A stretch of 64,000 nt of DNA from Desulfoferula sp040751985. GTDB lineage: Bacteria; Desulfobacterota; Desulfarculia; Desulfarculales; Desulfarculaceae. This document shows positions 15,598 to 23,581 of the stretch, piece by piece. The notes below the pieces were generated by a model. It ran no database searches and was not told the DNA's origin. It saw only the letters and a list, made by a program, of their open reading frames with translations. The stretch is taken from positions 1 to 64,000 of the forward strand of contig JBFMFU010000072.1 in assembly GCA_040751985.1 (NCBI GenBank), written 5' to 3'. Numbering within the stretch: position 1 is the first letter of the stretch; the number at the start of each line of letters is the position of its first letter. The translations under genes and the position numbers were made by a program.

Positions 15598-16221
15598 ATG
15601 GAAAAGTTCACCACCTTCACCGGCATCGTGGTCCCCCTGGACATGGCCAACGTGGACACGGACCAGATCCTGCCCAAGCAGTTCATGAAGCGCGTGCAGC
15701 GCGAGGGCTACGGCGAGGTGCTGTTCCACCACCACCGCTTCGACCAGGCGGGCCAGGTGGTGGACACCTTCGTGCTCAACCACCCCCGCTACGGGGGCGC
15801 CTCCATCCTCTTGGCCCGGGAGAATTTCGGCTCCGGCTCCTCGCGGGAGCACGCGCCCTGGGCCCTGATGGACTACGGCTTTAGGGTGCTCATCGCGCCC
15901 AGCTTCGCCGACATCTTCAAGAACAACTGCCTGCAGAACGGGCTGCTGCCCATCGCCCTGTCCAGCGAGCTGGTGGACGAGTGGTTCAAGCGGGTCACCA
16001 GCCAGCCGGGCTACACCATCACCGTGGACCTGGCCAACCAGACCCTCACCGGCTCCGACGGCTTCGCCTGCTACTTCGCGGTGGACCCCCACCGCAAGCA
16101 CTGCTTCCTGAACGGCCTGGACGACATCGGCCTGACCCTGGAGCACGAGGAACAAATCGCGGCCTACGAAAAGGCCCACACCAAGCCCTGGCAGGCCGGG
16201 GCTCCGGAGGTGCACTCATGA
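15598..16221 (+). CDS. leuD: 3-isopropylmalate dehydratase, small subunit
   Basis: LeuD closes the active site of the LeuCD isomerase. From ATG 15598 the protein is 207 residues and starts MEKFTTFTGIVVPLDMANVDTDQILPKQF (split: MEKFTTFTGIVVPLD, MANVDTDQILPKQF), the conserved N-terminal loop. The swivelling-domain motif LARENFGSGSSREHAPWAL near residues 71-89 and LIAPSFADIFKNNC are intact. The length is that of the bacterial form, not the shorter archaeal one. I chose this ATG, which has GGGAGA about 10 bases upstream, over an in-frame start 48 bases earlier that adds unconserved residues. The stop overlaps the leuB start as ATGA. Confidence 0.95.
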   Translation: MEKFTTFTGIVVPLDMANVDTDQILPKQFMKRVQREGYGEVLFHHHRFDQAGQVVDTFVLNHPRYGGASILLARENFGSGSSREHAPWALMDYGFRVLIAPSFADIFKNNCLQNGLLPIALSSELVDEWFKRVTSQPGYTITVDLANQTLTGSDGFACYFAVDPHRKHCFLNGLDDIGLTLEHEEQIAAYEKAHTKPWQAGAPEVHS

Positions 16222-17216
16222 GCGGCCAGCCCTATTCCATCGCGGTCATTCCCGGCGACGGCATCGGCCCGGAGGTGGTGGAGGCCGAGCTGCTGGTCTT
16301 AAAGGCCAGCGGCGTGGCCTTTGATTTCAGCGAGTACCCGGCCGGCGACGCCGAGCTGGCGCGCAGCGGCGCGGCCCTGCCCGCGGCCACCCTGGCCGCG
16401 GCCAAGGCGGCCACGGCGGTGGTGTTCGGGGCCGCGGGCAAGACGGCCAAGGACGTGATCCTGCGCATGCGCGCCGAGCTAAAGACCAACGTGAACCTGC
16501 GGCCGGCCAAGGCCTACGCCGGCGTGCCCTGCCTGCACCCGGACACCGACCTGATGGTGGTGCGCGAGAACAGCGAGGGCCTCTACGTTGGCCGCGAGGA
16601 GCTGGTGAAGCCGGGCCTGGCCACGGCCATCCGCGAGATCAGCGACCAGGCCTCCTACGCCATCGCCCGCTACGCCCTGCAGTTCGCCCTGGAAAACGGC
16701 TATAAGAAGGTGACCGCGGTGCACAAGGTCAACGTGCTGCAGATCACCGACCAGGTGTTCCTGGACGCCTGCCGCCGGGCCGCGGCCGAGTTTCCCCAGC
16801 TCGCCTACGACGAGGCCCTGGTGGACTCCACGGCCATGCGCCTGGTGCTCCGGCCCACCGACTTCCAGGTGATCGTCACCACCAACCTCTTCGGCGACAT
16901 CCTCAGCGACCTGGCCGCCGGGCTCATCGGCGGGCTGGGCATGTGCCCCAGCGCCAACCTGGGCCCCGAGCACGCCCTGTTCGAGCCGGTGCACGGCTCG
17001 GCGCCCGACATCGCCGGCCAGGGCAAGGCCAACCCCTCGGCGGCCATCCTCTGCGGCGCCATGCTGCTCAGGCACCTGGGCCACCGCGACCAGGCGGACC
17101 GGGTGGAGGCGGCGCTCACCGCCTGCCTGGCCGCGGGCCAGACCACGCCGGACCTGGGCGGCAGGCTCTCCACCATGGACATGGCCCGGGCGGTGACCCA
17201 GCGCATGCGGGGCTAG
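16218..17216 (+). CDS. leuB: 3-isopropylmalate dehydrogenase
   Basis: LeuB oxidatively decarboxylates 3-isopropylmalate to 2-ketoisocaproate with NAD+. The protein is 332 residues, shorter than E. coli LeuB (363) and closer to the archaeal and ICDH-like branch. It has IPGDGIGPEVVEAE (residues 10-23), NVNLRPAK, VVRENSEGLYVGRE, HKVNVLQITD (catalytic Lys), TTNLFGDILSDLAAGLIGGLG and FEPVHGSAPDIAGQGKANP, all standard for beta-decarboxylating dehydrogenases. By sequence alone homoisocitrate or isocitrate dehydrogenase cannot be excluded, but position directly after leuD, with an ATGA overlap, makes LeuB the best reading. Confidence 0.9.
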   Translation: MSGQPYSIAVIPGDGIGPEVVEAELLVLKASGVAFDFSEYPAGDAELARSGAALPAATLAAAKAATAVVFGAAGKTAKDVILRMRAELKTNVNLRPAKAYAGVPCLHPDTDLMVVRENSEGLYVGREELVKPGLATAIREISDQASYAIARYALQFALENGYKKVTAVHKVNVLQITDQVFLDACRRAAAEFPQLAYDEALVDSTAMRLVLRPTDFQVIVTTNLFGDILSDLAAGLIGGLGMCPSANLGPEHALFEPVHGSAPDIAGQGKANPSAAILCGAMLLRHLGHRDQADRVEAALTACLAAGQTTPDLGGRLSTMDMARAVTQRMRG

Positions 17217-17289
17217 GGCTGGCGCGCCTCGGTCCGGGCCCGGCGGCGGCGCCAAGCACCAGAAGACCTAAAAAGAGACGAGGCGCCGC

Positions 17290-17316
17290 GGTTGTCGCCT
17301 AATATGGAGTTATAAT
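17290..17316 (+). promoter_or_regulatory. Candidate -10 region before the PASTA gene
   Basis: A perfect TATAAT lies at 17311-17316, in a short AT-rich patch 105 bases upstream of the PASTA gene. No convincing -35 is at the right distance (GTTGTCG at 17291-17297 is the nearest candidate), so this is weak. Confidence 0.35.
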
Positions 17317-17420
17317 GTAATAGGGCCTGGGGAGCGGCCGCCCCCCACCGGCGACCCAGCCGGTCGGGGCGGCGGAGCGTGCATGGCTGACAGTTCCTTT
17401 GCCTAGAAGGGAGGGAAGTC

Positions 17421-18257
17421 ATGCGGGGGATGCTTCCACGTCCGGATAGCCTGGTGATGATGGTCCTGGCTTGGCTGGCCCTGGGCCTCCTGACCGCGGA
17501 CACTGCCGGGGCGGCCTGGCCTTGGGGGGTGGTCAAGCCCAGGATGGTTCAGGTGCCCAACCTGGTGGGCATGAGCCAGGCCAAGGCAATGCACACCCTG
17601 CAATCACTGGGCTTGAGCTATTCCCTGACCAACCAGGCCACCGGCAACCAGGCCCAGAACGGGACCATCGCCCGCCAAAGCCCGGCGGCGGGCTCCCTTT
17701 TGCCCCCCGGCTCCAAGGTGAGCCTGGTGCAGTACGTCAAGCTGCCGGCCCTGGCCACGGTCACCGTGCCCAATGTGCTGAACCTGACCGCCGCGCAGGC
17801 CGCCGTTGCCCTGAGCCGGGCCGGGCTGCGCGCGCAAAGCCAAGCCCAGGGCATTGCGGTCAGCGACCGCTCCAAGCAAGGCCTGGTGGCCCGGCAGCAA
17901 CCCGCGGCCGGCCAGCATGTGCCCCGGGGCTTCACGGTGAACCTGTGGCTCTACGCCTTGGCCGGGGCCGCCGCTACCACCGGCCCGCCGCCGGGCCGGG
18001 CCGTAGTCAAGAGTATCACCCCACAGGGCAAGACTGCGGGCCAGAAGGTGGTGGTGCCCAACGTGGCGGGCCTGGATTTGTTCGCGGCCGCCAACGCCCT
18101 GAAGAAGGCGGGGCTGGGCAGCCGTTTTGACCAACCGTCCCAGGCCATCATCAAAGCCAGCCGCGGCGGCAAGACGCCCCGGGTGGCCCGCCAGTCCCCA
18201 GCGGCCGGCCAGGTGGTGCCCAAAGGCTGGCCGGTAACCCTGACCCTGGCCAAATGA
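17421..18257 (+). CDS. Secreted protein with three PASTA domains
   Basis: The 278-residue protein has an N-terminal signal peptide or anchor (hydrophobic core MMVLAWLALGLLTAD, cleaved near AGAAW) followed by three PASTA repeats starting VQVPNLVGMSQAKAMHTL (about residue 41), VTVPNVLNLTAAQAAVAL (about 114) and VVVPNVAGLDLFAAANAL (about 212). Each ends in the usual Q-P/S-P-A-A-G block. PASTA domains bind peptidoglycan fragments or act as spacers in penicillin-binding proteins and Ser/Thr kinases. Neither a kinase nor a transpeptidase domain is attached, so this is a free periplasmic PASTA protein. The start ATG follows GGGAGGG. It appears to be monocistronic, after the leu operon. Confidence 0.9.
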   Translation: MRGMLPRPDSLVMMVLAWLALGLLTADTAGAAWPWGVVKPRMVQVPNLVGMSQAKAMHTLQSLGLSYSLTNQATGNQAQNGTIARQSPAAGSLLPPGSKVSLVQYVKLPALATVTVPNVLNLTAAQAAVALSRAGLRAQSQAQGIAVSDRSKQGLVARQQPAAGQHVPRGFTVNLWLYALAGAAATTGPPPGRAVVKSITPQGKTAGQKVVVPNVAGLDLFAAANALKKAGLGSRFDQPSQAIIKASRGGKTPRVARQSPAAGQVVPKGWPVTLTLAK

Positions 18258-18332
18258 ACTGCCCTAAGACTTCGGGACCCGGTTTGTCCCTCTAATCCCC
18301 CCTATGGTTTTTAGAACCCCCTCGGGCGCGGC

Positions 18333-18515
18333 CTAGTTGCGGCCGCTGCTGCGCCGGCGCCAGGCCTCGGAGGCGTAGGCCGCCAGCACCACGATGGCCG
18401 CCAGCACCAGGGCCACCCACCAGGGCGTGGTGGTGCGGAAGAAGAAGTGCCACAGCAGCCAGCCGCCCAGCAGCCCCAGCCCGGCCCGGATCAGGAACAC
18501 GGTGTAGCGGTTCAT
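18333..18515 (-). CDS. Small membrane protein, unknown
   Basis: The 60-residue product has two hydrophobic helices (about residues 6-26 and 32-47) separated by FFRTTTPWW, and a basic tail AWRRRSSGRN. It should sit in the inner membrane with both ends on the cytosolic side. The ATG at 18515 has AAGGAG about 6 bases upstream. I do not recognise a family. It is convergent with the PASTA gene and divergent from the small acidic-protein gene that precedes the transferase. Confidence 0.65.
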   Translation of the reverse strand: MNRYTVFLIRAGLGLLGGWLLWHFFFRTTTPWWVALVLAAIVVLAAYASEAWRRRSSGRN

Positions 18516-18619
18516 AAGAACTCCTTGCCGCCTTTGTAGCACGGCGGCCCGGCCCCTGCCAAGCCCGGCCCTGCTTGACCGTTGCGTGGGCCCGTGTGAT
18601 AGTGGGGCCAGGAGGTGCC

Positions 18620-18802
18620 ATGAGCGACCAGCCCCGCAAAAAAGCCCCGCCCCCGGAGCCGGACACCACCGCCGAGCTTTGGGACCGGCTGGCCGAGGAC
18701 ATCCTGCGCCAGGGGGCCCCCTGCCTGGAGACGGTGGAGAAGCTGGTGGACGAGGCCTGCCAGCGCGACCCCGGCCCTGGCCCCCGGAAGAAGCCGGAGT
18801 AG
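18620..18802 (+). CDS. Small soluble protein, unknown
   Basis: A 60-residue frame starts at ATG 18620, preceded by a good AGGAGG at 6-11 bases. The product is charged and helical (TTAELWDRLAEDILRQ, LETVEKLVDEACQRD) with Pro/Lys-rich ends and no membrane segment. It stops 8 bases before the start of the acetyl-CoA transferase-GNAT gene, so the two are probably cotranscribed and perhaps translationally coupled. I recognise no family. The ribosome-binding site and codon use support a real gene. Confidence 0.65.
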   Translation: MSDQPRKKAPPPEPDTTAELWDRLAEDILRQGAPCLETVEKLVDEACQRDPGPGPRKKPE

Positions 18803-18810
18803 GCCCGGCC

Positions 18811-20712
18811 TTGGGCTGGCAGGAGCTCTACAACCAGCGCCGCACCACGGCCGAGCGGGCCGTGGCCGAGCTGCGCTCGGGCTCGGGCGTGTTCATCGGC
18901 TCGGGCTGCGGCGAGCCCCAGCACCTGGTGGCGGCCTTGGCCCGCCGGGGCCAGGACCTGCGCGACGTGGCCGTGATCCAGGCCATCAGCGTGGCCAGCG
19001 AGGACTACACCGCCCCCCGCTACGCCGAGAGCCTGCGCGCCCAGCGCTACTTCGTGGCCGCCGGCGCCCGCCAGGAGGTGAGCGAGGGCCGCGCCGACTA
19101 CACCCCCATCTACCTGAGCGACCTGCCCGGCCTCATCGAGAGCGGCCGCCTGAACCTGGACGCGGCCCTGATCCAGGTGAGCCCGCCGGACGAGCACGGC
19201 TACCTGTCCCTGGGGGTGGCCGTGGACGTGACCCTGGAGGCGGTGGAGCGGGCCCGGCTGGTCATCGCCCAGGTGAACCCGGCCATGCCCCGCACCCTGG
19301 GCCACGGATTCTTGCACGTCAGCCTCATCGACCACCTGGTGGAGGCCGAGGAGGAGCTCTTGGCCTTCCACCTGCCCCCGCCGGACGAGGATGGCCGCCA
19401 GGCCGCCCGCCAGGTGGCCCGCCTGGTGCCCGACGGCGCCACCGTCCACTGCGGCCTGGGGGCGGTGGCCCAGGCGGTGCTGGCCGAGCTGACCAGCCAC
19501 CAGGACCTGGGCGTGCACACCGACGTGCTCACCGACGCCTACCTGGCCCCCATCGCCAGCGGGGCCATCACCGGCGCGGCCAAGACCGTCTACCCGCACA
19601 AGATCGTGGCCTCCTTCTGCCTGGGCAGCCGGGACCTGTTCGACTTCGTCAACAACAACCCCATGGTGGAGATGCAGCCCACCCGGGTGGTGAACGACCC
19701 GGCCCTCATCGGCCAGAACCGGCGCATGATCAGCATCCACGAGGGCCTGGAGCTGGACCTCACCGGCCAGGTCTGCTCCGAGGCCATCGGCAGCAAGATC
19801 TTCGCCGGCCTGGGCGGCACCGTGGACTTTTTGCGCGGGGCGGCCAAGAGCGAGGGCGGCCGCAGCATCGTGGTGCTGCCCTCCACCCGCCGCGACGGCT
19901 CCAGCCGCATCTTGCCCAGCCTCAGCCCCGGAGCCGGGGTCAGCGTGACTCGGGCCGGGGTGCGCAGCGTGGCCACCGAGTACGGCGCCGTGCAACTGCA
20001 CGGCCTGTCGCTCCGGGAGCGGGCGGTGGCCCTGATCGACATCGCCCACCCCAACCACCGCGACGCCCTGCTGGGCGCGGCCCGCGAGGCCGGGCTCATC
20101 GCCGAGCACCAGATCCTGGTGCCCCTGTTCACCGGCATCTACCCCCAGCGCTACGAGCAGGAGGTGGTGCTCAAGGACGGCCAGAAGGTCTTCATCCGGC
20201 CGGTGAAGCCCACCGACGAGCGCATGGTGCAGGAGTTCTTCTACGCCATGAGCGACACCGAGGTGTACTACCGCTTCCTGCACGCCATCAAGGCCTTCCC
20301 CAAGAAGGACATGCAGAAGATGGTCAACATCGACTATCACCGCGAGATGACGCTCTTGGCCTTCATGGGCGAGTTCGGCGCCGAGCAGATGGTGGGCGTG
20401 GCCCGCTACGTGCTGGGCCCCGACGGCGTGCCCGAGGTGGACTTCGCGGTGCGCCACGGCCTACAGGGCAAGGGCCTGGGCCGGGCATTGATGACGGCGC
20501 TGCTCACCATCGCGCGGGACCGCGGCCACAAGCTGGCCAGCGCCTACGTGACCCCGGAGAACACCGCCAGCCTGTCGGTGCTGAAGTCCATGGGCTATGC
20601 GGTCAGCGGCACCGTGAGCCGGGGCGTGGTGGAGCTGCACCTGCACCTGGACCAGCCGGTGAAGGAGCCCAAGGTGGAGCTGAAGTACGAGGAGATGTAC
20701 AAGCAGGAGTAG
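18811..20712 (+). CDS. Acetyl-CoA hydrolase/transferase fused to a GNAT acetyltransferase
   Basis: From TTG 18811 the protein is 633 residues. Residues 1-440 are an acetyl-CoA hydrolase/4-hydroxybutyrate CoA-transferase-type domain: FIGSGCGEPQHLVAAL near the N-terminus, QVSPPDEHGYLSLG, and the GGTVDFLRGA block after CSEAIGSK, which shapes the CoA-glutamyl site. Residues about 448-633 are a GNAT domain with the acetyl-CoA loop RHGLQGKGLGRALM and VTPENTASLSVLKSMGY. It may move acetyl groups between CoA, carboxylates and amines, or the GNAT part may regulate the enzyme, as Pat-type lysine acetyltransferases do. The TTG start is inferred: it is the first in-frame start after the preceding gene's stop, with GGAG 12 bases before. 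Earlier codons lie inside that gene. Confidence 0.88.
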   Translation: MGWQELYNQRRTTAERAVAELRSGSGVFIGSGCGEPQHLVAALARRGQDLRDVAVIQAISVASEDYTAPRYAESLRAQRYFVAAGARQEVSEGRADYTPIYLSDLPGLIESGRLNLDAALIQVSPPDEHGYLSLGVAVDVTLEAVERARLVIAQVNPAMPRTLGHGFLHVSLIDHLVEAEEELLAFHLPPPDEDGRQAARQVARLVPDGATVHCGLGAVAQAVLAELTSHQDLGVHTDVLTDAYLAPIASGAITGAAKTVYPHKIVASFCLGSRDLFDFVNNNPMVEMQPTRVVNDPALIGQNRRMISIHEGLELDLTGQVCSEAIGSKIFAGLGGTVDFLRGAAKSEGGRSIVVLPSTRRDGSSRILPSLSPGAGVSVTRAGVRSVATEYGAVQLHGLSLRERAVALIDIAHPNHRDALLGAAREAGLIAEHQILVPLFTGIYPQRYEQEVVLKDGQKVFIRPVKPTDERMVQEFFYAMSDTEVYYRFLHAIKAFPKKDMQKMVNIDYHREMTLLAFMGEFGAEQMVGVARYVLGPDGVPEVDFAVRHGLQGKGLGRALMTALLTIARDRGHKLASAYVTPENTASLSVLKSMGYAVSGTVSRGVVELHLHLDQPVKEPKVELKYEEMYKQE

Positions 20713-20733
20713 AGGCATACATAAAAGCGGCCC

Positions 20734-21729
20734 TCATTTATTCTTAATCGGACTAGGAGACGGTCCTGTAGGGCTTTTCGGATATCGGTTAGGAGCCATC
20801 ACTGGACGAAACCGGGCTACGTGTAAGTACCCTTTCCCTCTATTGAGTACTTCTACCTCATGATTCGCCGAACAATGAGCGTAACGCGCAACTAAAGCGT
20901 TTGTGGCCTCATTAGACTCTGATGCAAAGATTAAAGAATCCGCCATTACAATAGTGCGCCTGTTGAACTCTTCCACTTCAGAAGAGCTCAAAATCCGTTC
21001 TCGTGGTCCACGCTTGTCCCAGGTGAGGTGTAGTAATGCCCGACTAGAAAGCGGAAGAGATATCTCGCTATGCGAGTCCGCCGGTCCGGTTCCAAACGGG
21101 TCGGATGGGGAAGCATCTGGGTTGTAAACGGCTACGGGCTGATCACAGGTTAGGAAAGATTCACCATCTGGGGCATGAAGAACAGATGGCTTCATGGACG
21201 CAAGCATACCTAAGATGGCCGGATCTCCCGCCAAGCGAAACATGAAGTAAAGACATATCCAGTTAGAGATAGAAATTACGAGCTTATCCATGCGCAACTC
21301 ATCTTCATAGCCTTTCGGCACAGGAGGTAGCGCACCACTCCGTTCCAGAATCATCCCGGTCGAGCGCACCTGCTGACGGAGGGAGTCCTCGATAAATTTC
21401 TTATATGCGGGGATCCGAACGCGCATCAGAGAAACGAGTTGAATAAGTTCGGAAAAAATATTTGTTGAGTCTATTCCATAATCGACAACATGCCGCAAAG
21501 TAACCGCGAGATTAGATTCAATCTTTGCTAACTCTTTTTCAAGGCCGTTTGAGTCTTCCGAGTGGGCGTAATCGAGTTCATGGTAGTCGCGGATGGCTGC
21601 TGCGTCGCGGATAGAACAAACATAACTCCGCAGTGAAGGCTTCTCAATTTGGTGAACCGAGTTGCCATCTGGCGAAAAACCTCGCAGATAGAATTGAGGA
21701 AGATAATGATGTTTACGTGGCTGCGGCAT
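20734..21729 (-). CDS. DUF4238 domain protein
   Basis: The 331-residue protein opens with PRKHHYLPQFYLRGFSPDG, the hallmark of DUF4238. The middle has VSLMRVRIPAYKKFIEDSL and FLTCDQPVAVYNPDA, and the C-terminal part is less conserved. Members are cytosolic, sporadically distributed, often near mobile or defence genes, and of unknown function. The gene is clearly AT-richer than its neighbours and uses codons such as ATA, AGA and TTA, which suggests recent acquisition. It converges on the transferase-GNAT gene with only 21 bases between stops, and repeat-rich DNA lies upstream of it. No partner gene is beside it. Confidence 0.85.
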   Translation of the reverse strand: MPQPRKHHYLPQFYLRGFSPDGNSVHQIEKPSLRSYVCSIRDAAAIRDYHELDYAHSEDSNGLEKELAKIESNLAVTLRHVVDYGIDSTNIFSELIQLVSLMRVRIPAYKKFIEDSLRQQVRSTGMILERSGALPPVPKGYEDELRMDKLVISISNWICLYFMFRLAGDPAILGMLASMKPSVLHAPDGESFLTCDQPVAVYNPDASPSDPFGTGPADSHSEISLPLSSRALLHLTWDKRGPRERILSSSEVEEFNRRTIVMADSLIFASESNEATNALVARYAHCSANHEVEVLNRGKGYLHVARFRPVMAPNRYPKSPTGPSPSPIKNK

Positions 21730-21757
21730 TTAAAGTCATCCCTTTAAAAATTTTTAC

Positions 21758-21879
21758 GATAGCCTGGACAGCTTACTTTCCAGGTCGCGCAGCGACAAGT
21801 GGTTCTTGGCGGGGGTTTGGACGTAAAGAAAAACCGCGTGCGCCTGCGGCGCCCGGACAACCGGTTGTCCGGGCCACCC
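21758..21879. repeat. Terminal-inverted-repeat element, copy 2 (left end decayed)
   Basis: The right end is intact: GCCTGCGGCGCCCGG, a GGACAACCGGTTGTCC palindrome (21855-21870) and GGCCACCC (21872-21879). The left end, AGCCTGGACAGCTTACTTTCCAGG, split as AGCCTGGACAGC and TTACTTTCCAGG, resembles the left arm of copy 5 but lacks a clean GGGTGGCC. Confidence 0.5.
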
Positions 21880-21900
21880 AAGAGGTCCTTCTCTTGGTGT

Positions 21901-21923
21901 GGGGGCGGGGTTTATCCCCGCTC
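21901..21923 (+). repeat. REP-like palindrome, GGGGTTTATCCCC family
   Basis: GCGGGG (21905-21910) and CCCCGC (21916-21921) pair around TTTAT. It is the inverse-orientation relative of 239-263. Confidence 0.55.
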
Positions 21924-21945
21924 TTCTTTGCGCCGGCAAGTTGTC

Positions 21946-21970
21946 GGGAGGGGATAAACCACTCCCCTAC
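21946..21970 (-). repeat. REP-like palindrome, GGGGTTTATCCCC family
   Basis: Read on the minus strand it begins GTAGGGGAGTGG and continues TTTATCCCC, with GGGAG/CTCCC arms. It faces the copy 23 bases to its left, as REP pairs often do. Confidence 0.55.
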
Positions 21971-22002
21971 ATGAAATCAGAAGACCCGACAACGAATCGC
22001 CA

Positions 22003-22105
22003 GGCCACCCCTAAAGCATAGCCGTCATTGCGAGGCGAGGCGACCAAATGGTTTGTAATGGCACGAGTGCGTTCCCGCCGCGCCGTGGCAACCCTCCCTG
22101 CTAAA
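22003..22105 (+). repeat. Composite intergenic repeat, copy 1
   Basis: It begins GGCCACCCC, then AAAGCATAGCCGTC, TTGCGAGGCG, and ends with CCGCCGCGCCGTGGCAA. The same blocks in the same order occur at 56437-56538. The middle differs. A related minus-strand version seems to cover about 117-203. Confidence 0.6.
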
Positions 22106-22146
22106 GCCCCTAACTCGACCTACGCGATTGCTGATCGATGGGTGTC

Positions 22147-22186
22147 GGGTGGCCCAGACAGCTCGCCGAAATTGTCCGGGCCACCC
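22147..22186. repeat. Terminal-inverted-repeat element, copy 3 (short)
   Basis: GGGTGGCC (22147-22154) and GGCCACCC (22179-22186) bound a 24-base interior (CAGACAGCTCGCC then GAAATTGTCCG). It looks like left and right arms joined with the middle lost. Confidence 0.6.
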
Positions 22187-22226
22187 AAGAAAAAACACGG
22201 CGATTGCTTTATCTGGGTTACCCCCC

Positions 22227-22646
22227 TCACACGTCCAGGATCACCTCGGCGCGCCAGCCGCCGTCCTTTGGCTCCACCTTGGCCCGGTGGTAGGTCACGG
22301 CCTTGACCGGCTCGCCGGGCGCGTGCTGCTGCGGGCCGGCCGGGACCACCCCCAGGCGCGCCCGCAGCCGCCCCGGAGCTACCTCCTGCACCTGGGCCGC
22401 GGCCACCAGCAGGCCCTCGGCGTCCCACAGGTAGACCACCTCGCCCAGCATCTGCACCAACAGCTCGGCCAGGTCGCCGCCTTGCAGGTCCAGCTCCCGC
22501 CAGGCCGGCTCGCCCTGGCGGGGGCCAGTGACCATGACCTGGGCCAGGGCCAGGGCCGCGGCCTGGAACAGCTCCCCCAGGCCCTCGGCCTCCACCCACA
22601 GGCCCAGGTCCGCGGTGTGCTCGATGAGCCCGCAGCGGCTGGTCAT
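22227..22646 (-). CDS. Archease
   Basis: The 139-residue protein matches archease, the small acidic activator of the RtcB RNA ligase, which speeds guanylylation and multiple turnover. It has IEHTADLGLWVEAEG at the N-terminus, with the Asp of the metal site, VVYLWDAEGLL in the centre and the C-terminal block VKAVTYHRAKV then WRAEVILDV. Length is typical (about 140). It is the last gene of a six-gene minus-strand cluster, 16 bases after the nitroreductase. No rtcB is in the window, so its partner would be encoded elsewhere. Confidence 0.9.
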   Translation of the reverse strand: MTSRCGLIEHTADLGLWVEAEGLGELFQAAALALAQVMVTGPRQGEPAWRELDLQGGDLAELLVQMLGEVVYLWDAEGLLVAAAQVQEVAPGRLRARLGVVPAGPQQHAPGEPVKAVTYHRAKVEPKDGGWRAEVILDV

Positions 22647-22662
22647 CGGCCCTCCGTCCGCC

Positions 22663-23484
22663 TCAGCGCCACTGGGCCCGCAGCGGCTTGCGCGGGGGGA
22701 TGCGCAGGTAGCGGTACTGGGGATAGCCCAGCATCATGCCGCCGAAGGTGATGTGGCCCTCGGGCAGGTTCAGGGCCTCTTGCAGGGGCTTGTAGTATTG
22801 CGCGGCGCGGAGGAAGTAGCCTGCCCAGCAGGCGCCCAGGCCCAGGGAGTAGGCGGCCAGCTCCAGGTAGGCCAGGGCGATGGTGCAGGAGGACTGGGCG
22901 AAGCCGTTGTCCTGGTGCGCGTGGGTCAGGATCAGGTGCGGCGCGCCCCGGAACACGCGGTCGTGGCCGGCCCGGTACTGGGCCACCACCAGGTCCAGGT
23001 GCAGGGGCCCGGCCATCTCGGGGTTGTGCTCGCAAACCCAGGCCAGCCACGCAACCACCAGGTCCGAGATGCGCCCCACCTGCTCGCGGCCCGAGTAGAT
23101 CACCCACTCCACGGGCTGGGCGTTGTGGCCGCTGGGGGCCTGGCGGGCCACGTCCAGGGCCTGCTCTAAGAGGGCCCGGTCCACCGGCTTGTCCTGGTAG
23201 CGGCGGATTGAGCGGCGGCCGTTCATGAACTGGGCGGCCTGGGCCGGGCCGATGGCCAGCTCCTTCTTGATCGGCGCCACCTGGTCGGGCGACACGCCGT
23301 CCAGGCTCAGGGCGCCGTGGGGGCAGACGGCCAGGCAGTGGCCGCAGTGGATGCATATCTCCTCGAAGCCGGCCACCGGGCTGGGCGTGCCGTCGGGGCC
23401 TTCCATGGCGATGATGCTGGCCGGACAGACCTGGCTGCAGAAGCCGTCCTGGCGGCACTTTTCCAGATCGATGCTGATTCCCAC
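22663..23484 (-). CDS. Nitroreductase-family protein with N-terminal 2x4Fe-4S ferredoxin domain
   Basis: From GTG 23484 the protein has 273 residues. Residues 1-60 carry two 4Fe-4S motifs, CRQDGFCSQVCP and CIHCGHCLAVCP. From about residue 85 comes a nitroreductase FMN domain with NGRRSIRRYQDKPV, QAPSGHNAQPVEWV and a C-terminal LGYPQYRYLRIPPRKP. Such fusions bring low-potential electrons to FMN for reduction of nitro compounds, quinones or enoates in anaerobes. The GTG start has GGAG 6 bases before it; longer in-frame readings add unconserved residues. It sits between the GNAT and archease genes in a likely operon. Confidence 0.9.
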   Translation of the reverse strand: MGISIDLEKCRQDGFCSQVCPASIIAMEGPDGTPSPVAGFEEICIHCGHCLAVCPHGALSLDGVSPDQVAPIKKELAIGPAQAAQFMNGRRSIRRYQDKPVDRALLEQALDVARQAPSGHNAQPVEWVIYSGREQVGRISDLVVAWLAWVCEHNPEMAGPLHLDLVVAQYRAGHDRVFRGAPHLILTHAHQDNGFAQSSCTIALAYLELAAYSLGLGACWAGYFLRAAQYYKPLQEALNLPEGHITFGGMMLGYPQYRYLRIPPRKPLRAQWR

Positions 23485-23581
23485 GCTCGCTCCTTTGGTT
23501 GGGGTTGGCCCCCAAAAGCCCGGACCAGGTTGCCGGACCTGGGGGCCGCAGTGTTGCAAAACGTCCTCGCCAGCCGGCGGC

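Larger units (their letters stand above)
21730..22226. other. Repeat-rich gene-free stretch
   Basis: No gene is visible. The stretch contains a degraded GGGTGGCC-type element (21758-21879), two opposed GGGGTTTATCCCC-family palindromes (21901-21923 and 21946-21970), a composite repeat (22003-22105) shared with 56437-56538, and a short terminal-inverted-repeat element (22147-22186). It separates the AT-rich DUF4238 gene from the archease end of the minus-strand operon. Confidence 0.65.

Noticed and set aside
18586..18810. An N-terminal extension of the CoA-transferase-GNAT protein
   Set aside because: The extra residues are the out-of-frame shadow of the 60-residue gene 18620-18802, and the extension is Pro/Arg/Gly-rich with no conservation. 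TTG 18811 is the better start.
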